A stretch of 28,425 bases of DNA from Porphyrobacter sp. (GTDB lineage: Bacteria; Pseudomonadota; Alphaproteobacteria; Sphingomonadales; Sphingomonadaceae). The notes below the pieces were generated by a model that was not told the origin of the DNA, made no database searches, and worked only from the letters and a program-made list of their open reading frames with translations. The stretch covers positions 1-28,425 of the forward strand of contig JACIYY010000088.1 of assembly GCA_014359685.1 (NCBI GenBank). Reading direction: 5' to 3'. Both the position numbers and the translations under genes were made by a program. Numbering within the stretch: the stretch's first letter is position 1; every line of letters starts with the position of its first letter. Positions 22,284 to 28,425 of the stretch are shown here, piece after piece.

Positions 22284-23096
22284 ATGTCCTTCTACACCTC
22301 GCTCAACGCCATGAAGAACGCCCAGACCGATCTCGGCGTCATCTCGCACAACATCGCCAACGTCGAAACCAACGGCTTCAAGAAGAGCAGCAGCAGCTTT
22401 GCCGACGTGGTCGGCGCCTCGGGGCTGACCGATCCGCGCAAGATCGTCGGCGTCGGCTCCGCGCTCGAATCGATCACGCAGAATTTCGGCCTCGGCGCGA
22501 TCGAGCAGACCGGCGGCGCGCTCGACATGGCGGTTGCCGGCGACGGCTTTTTCACCACCCGCTCGGCCGAGACCGGCAAGACGCTCTACACCCGCAACGG
22601 CGCCTTCGCGATCGACGAGACCGGCTTCATCCAGGATGGCAGCGGCAACCGGCTGCAGGCGGTGCCGGTCGATGCCGCCGGGGTGCCGACCTCGACGGTC
22701 CCGGCCGACATCCTGATCCCCGCCACCAATGCCGCCGGCGCCGAGTTCGCCGGGGTCACGGTCGGCACCGACGGGCGCATCACTGCCGCCTATGCCGACG
22801 GCGGGGTCGATGTGGTCGGGCGCGTCGCGCTCGCCAGCTTCATCGCCCCCACCGGGCTGCGCCAGGTCGGCTCCTCCAACTGGGAATCGACCGGCATCTC
22901 CGGCGCGGCGGGATACGGCGTGCCCGGCGCCGGCCAGTACGGATCGCTGCTGCCCGGCGCGCTGGAGCGCTCCAATGTCGATATCGCCGAGGAGCTGGTC
23001 AGCCTGATCACCGCGCAGCGCAACTTCCAGGCCAATGCCAAGGCGATCGACACTGCCACCCAGATCTCCCAGACCGTCATCAACCTGCGGAGCTGA
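22284..23096 (+). CDS. flgE: Short flagellar hook protein FlgE
   Basis: The hook subunit, at 270 residues instead of about 400. Seen are the N-terminal SHNIANVETNGFKKSSSSFADV at about 20-41, AVAGDGFF (about 83-90), and the C-terminal GALERSNVDIAEELVSLITAQRNFQANAKAI. Length and motif spacing resemble FlgG, but the order (after flgD, before flgF) and the C-terminal motif fit FlgE. In Salmonella the outer D2 domain is about residues 145-284; a protein of 270 residues equals D0 plus D1 without D2. I see no frameshift, so the reduction seems real. How the joint stays bendable is unknown. Confidence 0.85.
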   Translation: MSFYTSLNAMKNAQTDLGVISHNIANVETNGFKKSSSSFADVVGASGLTDPRKIVGVGSALESITQNFGLGAIEQTGGALDMAVAGDGFFTTRSAETGKTLYTRNGAFAIDETGFIQDGSGNRLQAVPVDAAGVPTSTVPADILIPATNAAGAEFAGVTVGTDGRITAAYADGGVDVVGRVALASFIAPTGLRQVGSSNWESTGISGAAGYGVPGAGQYGSLLPGALERSNVDIAEELVSLITAQRNFQANAKAIDTATQISQTVINLRS

Positions 23097-23101
23097 TCGC
23101 G

Positions 23102-23848
23102 ATGGACCGCCTGATCCACACCGCTCTGTCGGGCATGCGCGCGTCGATGGACCGCCAGCGGGTGATCGCCAGCAACATGGCCAATACCGGGACGCTGGGC
23201 TTCCGCGCCGAGCTGCTCGACCAGCGGCCGGTCACGCTCAAGACCGCAGGCGCCGGGCTGGAGGTGCGTGCGATGCAGCGCGCGGCGGTGCGCGGCGCCG
23301 ACATGGCGGCGGGCGAAATGGTGGAAACCGGCCAGCCGCTCGATATCGCGATCGAAGGCGACGCGCTGCTGGCGGTCCAGGCAGCCGACGGGACCGAGGC
23401 CTATACACGGCGCGGCGACCTGTCGCTCTCGCCCACCGGCCTGCTGGTCACCGGCGAAGGCCACCCGGTGATGGGCCAAGGCGGGCCGATCACCCTCCCG
23501 CTCGGCGCGACCCCGGCGATCTCGCCCGATGGCACGGTCACGGTCAGCGACCCGGCGGTGCCCGAGGCGCCGGCGCAGGAGGTCGGGCGGATCAAGCTCG
23601 CCAGCGCCGATGGCAGCCCGATCGCCAAGGGGCTCGACGGGCTGTTCCGGGTCGAAGGCGGCGGCATCCTGCCGGCGGACGAAGCCGCGACCCTCGCCAC
23701 CGGCGCGCTCGAACAATCGAACGTCAACCCTGCCGAGGTGCTGGTCGAGATGATCGACGCCCAGCGCCTGTTCGCCATGCGCAGCAAGCTGATCTCCACC
23801 GCCGGCGATCTCGACGCCAGCGGCGCCCAGCTGATGCGGCTCGGCTAA
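23102..23848 (+). CDS. flgF: Flagellar rod protein FlgF
   Basis: A 248-residue rod protein between FlgC and FlgG. Seen are MDRLIHTALSGMRASMDRQRVIASNMANTGTLGFRAE (in parts at 1-37), the AIEGDALLAVQ segment (about 83-93), a domain rich in beta strands, and the C-terminal ALEQSNVNPAEVLVEMIDAQRLFAMRSKLI helix. The ATG lies 5 bp after the flgE stop. Length is normal for the family. The YTRRGDLSLSPTGLLVT stretch (about 101-117) is a conserved flagellar rod/hook motif. Confidence 0.94.
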   Translation: MDRLIHTALSGMRASMDRQRVIASNMANTGTLGFRAELLDQRPVTLKTAGAGLEVRAMQRAAVRGADMAAGEMVETGQPLDIAIEGDALLAVQAADGTEAYTRRGDLSLSPTGLLVTGEGHPVMGQGGPITLPLGATPAISPDGTVTVSDPAVPEAPAQEVGRIKLASADGSPIAKGLDGLFRVEGGGILPADEAATLATGALEQSNVNPAEVLVEMIDAQRLFAMRSKLISTAGDLDASGAQLMRLG

Positions 23849-23867
23849 CCACAAGGACCATCGGACA

Positions 23868-24656
23868 ATGCCCGTTTCCGCACTCCAGGTCGCCCGCACC
23901 GGGCTCGAAGCGCAGGACGCGCGGATGCGCGTCATCGCCAACAATCTCGCCAATGTCGGCACCACCGGCTTCAAGCGCGACCGCGCCAATTTCGCCACCC
24001 TCGCCTATCAGGACGCGCGGGTCGCCGGGCAGCGCTCCTCGGGGGAGACCGCCTATGCCACCGGGCTCAATCTGGGCACCGGCGTCGCGATCCAGTCGAC
24101 CAGCCAGATCGTCACCCAGGGCGCGCTCAACACCACCGACAGCGCGCTCGACCTGGCGCTCGATGGCGACGGCTATTTCCCGGTCGAGCTGCCGGGCGGC
24201 CGGATCGGCTATACCCGCGCCGGCAATTTCACCCGCTCCGCCGAAGGCCAGCTGGTGACGCAGCAGGGCTATCCGGTCCAGCCGGGGATCACCATTCCCG
24301 AAGGCGCCGGCACGATCAGCGTCTCGCCCGACGGGATCGTCAGCGTGACCATGCCGGGAGAGGCCGAGGCGACCGAGCTGGGCCAGATCCAGGTGGCGGC
24401 CTTCGCCAACCCGGCCGGCCTGCAGGCGATCGGCGACAACTTCCTGGTCGAAACCGGCGCCAGCGGCGCGGCCCAGCTGGCCCCCGGCGGGGAGGAGGGG
24501 CGCGGCCATGTCCGGCAGGGGATGCTGGAGGCCAGCAACGTCAACATCGTCGAGGAGCTGGTCAACATGATCGAATGCCAGCGCGCCTACGAGATCAGCT
24601 CCAAGATGGTCAGCGCGGTCGACGAGATGCTGCGCAACGCCAACCAGACGCTGTGA
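23868..24656 (+). CDS. flgG: Flagellar distal rod protein FlgG
   Basis: A 262-residue distal rod protein, the usual length. The N-terminus shows ARMRVIANNLANVGTTGFKRDRANF with the NNLANV motif, then ALDGDGYFPVELPGG and YTRAGNFTRSAEGQLVT, and the C-terminal MLEASNVNIVEELVNMIECQRAYEISSKM. The ATG at 23868 is 19 bp after flgF, with AAGGA at 23853-23857. The motifs and the place before flgH identify it clearly. Confidence 0.96.
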   Translation: MPVSALQVARTGLEAQDARMRVIANNLANVGTTGFKRDRANFATLAYQDARVAGQRSSGETAYATGLNLGTGVAIQSTSQIVTQGALNTTDSALDLALDGDGYFPVELPGGRIGYTRAGNFTRSAEGQLVTQQGYPVQPGITIPEGAGTISVSPDGIVSVTMPGEAEATELGQIQVAAFANPAGLQAIGDNFLVETGASGAAQLAPGGEEGRGHVRQGMLEASNVNIVEELVNMIECQRAYEISSKMVSAVDEMLRNANQTL

Positions 24657-24658
24657 GC

Positions 24659-25357
24659 ATGATCGCCCGTCCGCCGCGCGCCGCCCGGCCAGCGCCTGCC
24701 ACCGGCGCCGCCCTGCTGCTGGCGGCGCTGCTGGCCGCATTGCCGGCGGGGTGCACCCATGGCGAGCGGCCGGCCGGCTATGCCCCGGCGCTGCCGCCCG
24801 CGCCACTGGCCTACGGCCCCGCGCCCGCCAGCGGCGCGATCTTCCAGGCGAACGGCTATGCCCCGCTCCACACCGGCGCGCGGGCGCGGGCGGTTGGCGA
24901 TCTGGTCACCGTGGTGCTGGTCGAACGGACCGTCACCGCCAAGTCGGCCAGCGGCAGCACCGATCGCGAGGGCGGCCTGTCGGTCTCCCCGCCGGTCACC
25001 GGCCCGTTCTCCTTCGACGGGTCGAAGCTTAATTCCTCGGCCTCCGGGTCGTTCAATGGTGGGGGCGACGCGGCACAGTCGAGCTCGCTGGGCGGCGAGA
25101 TCACCGTGACCATCGCCGAATTGCGCCCCAACGGCACCGCTCTGATCGTGGGTGAAAAGCTGATGCAACTGAGCCAGGGCGAGGAGTGGATCCAGCTGAC
25201 CGGCATCGTCCGGCTGGCCGATATCGACCCCGACAACCGCGTCGCCTCCCCACGCCTCGCCGATGCCCGGATCACCTACGGCGGCAAAGGCGCGATCCAG
25301 CAGTCGAGCCGGCCGGGCTGGCTCAGCCGCTTCTTCACCCTCGTCGCCCCGTTCTGA
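24659..25357 (+). CDS. flgH: Flagellar L-ring protein FlgH
   Basis: A 232-residue outer-membrane lipoprotein that forms the L-ring. A signal peptide with hydrophobic core (about 17-30) ends at the lipid-attached C32 in LPAGC. The -3 position is Pro and the Leu is at -4, so the lipobox is slightly unusual. The FlgH body is present: VGDLVTVVLVERTVTAKSAS (about 80-99), GSFNGGGDAAQSSSL with low-complexity Ser/Gly, and NGTALIVGEKLMQLSQGEEWIQLTG toward the C-terminus. The start overlaps the flgG stop closely, with only 2 bp between them. The ring pairs with FlgI, encoded next. Confidence 0.94.
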   Translation: MIARPPRAARPAPATGAALLLAALLAALPAGCTHGERPAGYAPALPPAPLAYGPAPASGAIFQANGYAPLHTGARARAVGDLVTVVLVERTVTAKSASGSTDREGGLSVSPPVTGPFSFDGSKLNSSASGSFNGGGDAAQSSSLGGEITVTIAELRPNGTALIVGEKLMQLSQGEEWIQLTGIVRLADIDPDNRVASPRLADARITYGGKGAIQQSSRPGWLSRFFTLVAPF

Positions 25358-25382
25358 GCCCCCCGTTGTTGGCCGCCCCGCG

Positions 25383-26492
25383 ATGATCCGCCCCCTCCTT
25401 CGCCCCCTCCTGCTCGCGCTCGCGACCCTCGCCGGGCTCGCCGCCGCGCCCGCTGCGGCGGAGCGGGTGCGCGATCTCGGCGCGTTCCAGTCGGTGCGCT
25501 CCAACCAGCTGACCGGCTATGGCATCGTGGTCGGCCTCGATGGCACCGGCGATGACAATTTCGCCTATGTGATGGAGGCGATGCGCGGGGTTTCCACCCG
25601 GCTCGGCCTGCACCTGCCGCCCGGCGTCAACCCGGCGCTCAAGAATGCGGCGGCGGTGATCATCACCGCCGACCTGCCGCCCTTCGCCAAGCCCGGCCAG
25701 CGGATCGACGTCACCGTCTCTGCCATCGGCAAGGCCAAGTCGCTGCGCGGCGGGGCGCTGGTGGTGACCGCGCTCTACGGCGCCGACGGGCAGATCTATG
25801 CGATGGCGCAGGGCAGCCTCGCGGTCGGCGGGCTCGGCGTGTCGGGCCGCGACGGGTCGCGGCTGACCGTCAACGTGCCCACGGTCGGCCGCATCCCCGA
25901 CGGCGCCAGCGTCGAGCGCGGCGTGGCGACCGGCTTCGACACGGCCGAGCTGCTGCGCTGGAACCTCTACCAGGCCGATTTCCTCACCGCCGCGCGGGTC
26001 CGCGATGCGATCAATGCCCGCTATCCGGGGGTCGCCACGATCGAGGACGCGGTGACGCTGGCGCTCGCCCTGCCGGCCGGCGCCGACAGCCGCGCCGGGA
26101 TCATGGCCGATATCGAGATGATGGACATCCGCCCGGCCGAAAGCGCCGCGCGGGTGGTGGTCAACAGCCGCACCGGGACGGTGGTGATCTCCAGCGCGGT
26201 GCGCCTCGCCCCGGCCGCGATCAGCCACGGCAGCATGGTGGTGCGGATCGACGAGAACCCGATGGTGGTCCAGCCCGCCCCGTTCGGCAACGGGCGCACC
26301 GCGCTGGAGCAAAGCAGCGATGTCTCGGTCGAGGAATTCGGCGGCACGGTCGCCCATTTCGAACCCGGCGCCTCGCTGGCCGAAGTGGTCGATGCGCTCA
26401 ACCTGCTCGGCGCCACCCCGGCGGACCTGGTGGCGATCCTCGAAGCGCTCAAGCAGGCCGGCTCGCTCAAGGCCGAGATGGTGGTGCTGTGA
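25383..26492 (+). CDS. flgI: Flagellar P-ring protein FlgI
   Basis: A 369-residue periplasmic protein that forms the P-ring around the rod. The signal peptide covers about residues 1-26 (core LLLALATLAGLAA, end APAAA). The mature part begins ERVRDLGAFQSVRSNQLTGYGIVVGL. Later motifs include AVIITADLPPFAKPGQRIDVTVS and TVVISSAVRLAPAAISHG. Length is normal. The GTG of flgJ overlaps its stop by 4 bp. Its assembly chaperone FlgA is in the leftward operon. Confidence 0.96.
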   Translation: MIRPLLRPLLLALATLAGLAAAPAAAERVRDLGAFQSVRSNQLTGYGIVVGLDGTGDDNFAYVMEAMRGVSTRLGLHLPPGVNPALKNAAAVIITADLPPFAKPGQRIDVTVSAIGKAKSLRGGALVVTALYGADGQIYAMAQGSLAVGGLGVSGRDGSRLTVNVPTVGRIPDGASVERGVATGFDTAELLRWNLYQADFLTAARVRDAINARYPGVATIEDAVTLALALPAGADSRAGIMADIEMMDIRPAESAARVVVNSRTGTVVISSAVRLAPAAISHGSMVVRIDENPMVVQPAPFGNGRTALEQSSDVSVEEFGGTVAHFEPGASLAEVVDALNLLGATPADLVAILEALKQAGSLKAEMVVL

Positions 26493-26791
26493 CCGGCCCG
26501 ATTGCACCCACCCCCGCGCCCTCGCCCGCGCCCTCCTCCGCACCCGGCGGCCAGCAATCGCTGCGTGAGGCGGCGCGCCAGTTCGAGGCGATCTTTCTGC
26601 GCCAGCTGCTCGCCACCGCCCGGGCAGCCGATTTCGGCGATGGCGCCGACCTGTTCGGCGGCGCGGGCGAGGAGACCTTTGCCGAGATGCGCGACGCCCA
26701 TTTTGCCGACCTTGCCGCCGGCTCCGACATGATCGGGCTTGCCACCGCGATCGAGGCGCAGCTCGCCCGCTTCGCCCCGGCGGAAGGCTGA
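26489..26791 (+). CDS. flgJ: Rod-binding protein FlgJ, N-terminal domain only
   Basis: A 100-residue protein with only the FlgJ rod-binding domain: LREAARQFEAIFLRQLLATAR at about 25-45, and FAEMRDAHFADLAAGSDMIGLA at about 63-84. The C-terminal muramidase found in enteric FlgJ is absent, as in many alphaproteobacteria. The N-terminus is a Pro/Ala/Ser-rich stretch. The GTG start (26489) overlaps flgI. Rod penetration of the wall then needs a separate enzyme, and the transglycosylase near flhA is the natural candidate. Confidence 0.92.
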   Translation: MTGPIAPTPAPSPAPSSAPGGQQSLREAARQFEAIFLRQLLATARAADFGDGADLFGGAGEETFAEMRDAHFADLAAGSDMIGLATAIEAQLARFAPAEG

Positions 26792-26794
26792 GCC

Positions 26795-28132
26795 ATGGCC
26801 TCCGACCTTCTCTCGATCGGCGCCAGCGGGGCGCGCGCGGCGCGCGGCGCGCTCGATGTCACCGCGCAGAACATCGCCAATGCCGCCAGCGAAGGCTATG
26901 TCCGCCGCTCGGTGCGGATGGAGGAGGTCTCGGCCGCCGGCGGCCAGCTGCGCACCGGCGACCTGTCGCTGTCGGGCGTGCGCATCGCCGGCATCACCCG
27001 CAACGCCGACCCGTTCCGCCAGGCCGAGGTGCGCCGCACCACCAGCGACCTGTCGCGCTCCGCCACCGAGCTGAAAGGGCTGGAGAATATCGAGGCCGCG
27101 ATCGAGCAGGCGGGCATGTTCGCCGCGATCACCGAATTCGAAGCCTCGCTCCAGCAGCTCGCGGTCGATCCCACCGATCCCTCGCTGCGCGCGGCGGTGA
27201 TCGCCGGGGCGCAGACCATGGCGCAGAAGGTCAACCTCGCCGACAGCAGCACCGCCTCCGCCGCAGAGGGGATGCGGTTCGAAGCGCAGGCGGCGACCGA
27301 TCTTGCCAATGTGATCGGCGGAGAGCTGGCGCGCGTCAATCTGCGGCTGAGCCGCGCCGGGGCCGGCAGCAGCGACCGCGCCTCGCTGCTCGACCGGCGC
27401 GACACCCTGCTCGAACAATTGAGCGGGATCGCCGACATCGCCACCAGCTTCGCCGCCGATGGCGGGGTCAGCGTGCGGCTCGGCGGCAGCGGCGGGCCGC
27501 TCTTCGTCGCCGGTGGCACCGCCGGCACGCTGGCCATGACCAGCGCCGCCGACGGCACCGTCGCCTACGATCTTGACGGCACCGCGCTCACCTTGTCCGG
27601 CGGATCGCTGGCCGGCGCGGCGCTCGCTCTCGACCAGGCGGCCCTGATGCGCGGCCGGCTCGACGCCATCGCCGACGGCATCGCCGCCACCGTCAACGCC
27701 GCGCAAGCCAGCGGCGCGGCGCTCGACGGCTCGCCCGGCCAGCCGCTCTTCGCGGGCACCGGCGCGGCCGGCCTGCGGGTCGCCTTCACCGACGGCGCCG
27801 GCCTCGCCACCGCCGCCGCCGGCCAGCCGGCGGGCAGCCGCGACGCCGCCAATCTCGCCGCCATGCGCCAGGCGCTCGCCACCGAGGCCCCGGCGAGCAG
27901 CACCAACGCGCTGCTGTTCGACATCTCCGCGCTGGTGCAGAGCCGGACCCTGACTCACGAGGCGATCGACACCATCGCCGCCTCGGCCCGGATCACCCTC
28001 GAACAGCAGGCCGGCGTCGATCTCGATACCGAGGCGACCAACCTGATCCGCTTCCAGCAGGCCTTCCAGGCCTCGGCCCGCGCGATGCAGGTCTCCTCGG
28101 AGCTGTTCGACACCCTGCTCGGCATCGGATAG
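26795..28132 (+). CDS. flgK: Hook-filament junction protein FlgK
   Basis: A 445-residue junction protein between hook and filament, shorter than the about 550 residues of Salmonella FlgK. The N-terminal rod/hook motif is seen as VTAQNIANAASEGYVRRSVRMEEV (about 23-46), and the C-terminal helix as TEATNLIRFQQAFQASARAMQVSSELFDTLL. The middle is Ala/Gly-rich and reduced. It is a client of FlgN. The ATG is 3 bp after the flgJ stop. It is followed by flgL with 5 bp between. Confidence 0.94.
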   Translation: MASDLLSIGASGARAARGALDVTAQNIANAASEGYVRRSVRMEEVSAAGGQLRTGDLSLSGVRIAGITRNADPFRQAEVRRTTSDLSRSATELKGLENIEAAIEQAGMFAAITEFEASLQQLAVDPTDPSLRAAVIAGAQTMAQKVNLADSSTASAAEGMRFEAQAATDLANVIGGELARVNLRLSRAGAGSSDRASLLDRRDTLLEQLSGIADIATSFAADGGVSVRLGGSGGPLFVAGGTAGTLAMTSAADGTVAYDLDGTALTLSGGSLAGAALALDQAALMRGRLDAIADGIAATVNAAQASGAALDGSPGQPLFAGTGAAGLRVAFTDGAGLATAAAGQPAGSRDAANLAAMRQALATEAPASSTNALLFDISALVQSRTLTHEAIDTIAASARITLEQQAGVDLDTEATNLIRFQQAFQASARAMQVSSELFDTLLGIG

Positions 28133-28137
28133 GCGCC

Positions 28138-28425
28138 ATGATCAATCTTTCCACCGGAGCCTTCTACACCCGCGCGACCCGCCAGATCGGCACGCTGCGG
28201 GCCGAGGCCGAAAGCCTCCAGCAACAGGTCGGCAGCGGAGAGAAGCTCGCCCGCTCCTCCGACGATCCGGTCGCCGCCGCCCGGCTGCGCACGCTGTCGC
28301 GGCAGGAACGGCTGGCCGATATCGACCAGAGCACGTCCGACCGGGCCAGCCACAACCTCAAGCTGACCGACAGCGCACTCGGCTCGATCGCCCAGGTGAT
28401 CTATCGCGCCAAGGAACTGGCGACG
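28138..28425 (+). CDS. flgL: Hook-filament junction protein FlgL (partial, 3' end outside window)
   Basis: The first 96 codons of FlgL, the second junction protein, are present and the window ends inside it. Seen are the flagellin-like N-terminus MINLSTGAFYTRATRQIGTL and the conserved GSGEKLARSSDDPVAAARL at about 43-61, then QERLADIDQSTSDRASHNL. The flagellin motif SDDPVAA is diagnostic. Its FlgL identity over flagellin rests on position after flgK and the short sequence; a filament gene cannot be fully excluded. Confidence 0.9.
   Translation, partial: MINLSTGAFYTRATRQIGTLRAEAESLQQQVGSGEKLARSSDDPVAAARLRTLSRQERLADIDQSTSDRASHNLKLTDSALGSIAQVIYRAKELAT

Noticed and set aside
1..28425. CRISPR array, prophage, insertion sequence, rRNA or tRNA genes
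   Set aside because: No regularly spaced repeats, transposase or integrase motifs, terminal inverted repeats or tRNA-like folds were seen on either strand by eye.

Overview
The window is dense, GC-rich (roughly 70%) bacterial chromosome with no tRNA, rRNA, CRISPR array or insertion sequence that I can see. The gene content points to an alphaproteobacterium, most likely Sphingomonadales. The main markers are GapR (DUF2312), DUF1244, DUF1476 (ATP synthase zeta inhibitor), a CGFS monothiol glutaredoxin beside BolA, and a compact sphingomonad-like flagellar set. The order placement is inference, not proof.

Left part (1-9540), metabolism. A small membrane protein and leuD run on the plus strand, followed by the DUF1476 inhibitor, bolA and grxD. 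On the minus strand are a putidaredoxin-reductase-like flavoprotein and proB. proB is divergent from proC across a 218-bp spacer that carries two matching palindromes. A secreted GH97 glycosidase is divergent from a FucP/GluP-type sugar importer, again with a palindrome between them: a two-gene sugar-capture locus.

Middle part (9065-14746), housekeeping and stress. Reading leftwards on the minus strand are DUF1244, gapR, a HEPN-like protein, an SDR oxidoreductase of the stress-protein type, ybjQ, yebC, a DUF3147 membrane protein and ruvC. Several of these overlap by 1-8 bp. Pyruvate kinase is divergent from DUF1244 and converges on fliA with only 3 bp between the stop codons.

Right part (14750-28425), flagellum. 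Two divergent operons start from a 230-bp control region (20993-21222). Leftwards are a motA-like gene, a short motB-like gene, flgA, flgM, flgN, a lytic transglycosylase, flhA and fliA. Rightwards are flgB, C, D, E, F, G, H, I, J, K and the start of flgL, which is cut by the window end. The control region holds a consensus sigma-54 promoter for flgB, preceded by a cluster of TTGCCG half-sites that includes a 16-bp perfect palindrome. The leftward operon encodes both sigma-28 (FliA) and its antagonist (FlgM).

The most unusual points are these. The motA-like gene carries an in-frame amber stop at codon 59. Several axial and motor proteins are markedly short: FlgD lacks its C-terminal domains, FlgE is about the length expected without the D2 domain, FlgJ has no muramidase, and the MotB-like protein has no OmpA-like domain. 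The palindromes in the pro, sugar and SDR regions look like operators. I see no wholly new multi-gene defence or mobile system. The strongest lead is the reduced flagellar set with its broken or recoded stator gene.
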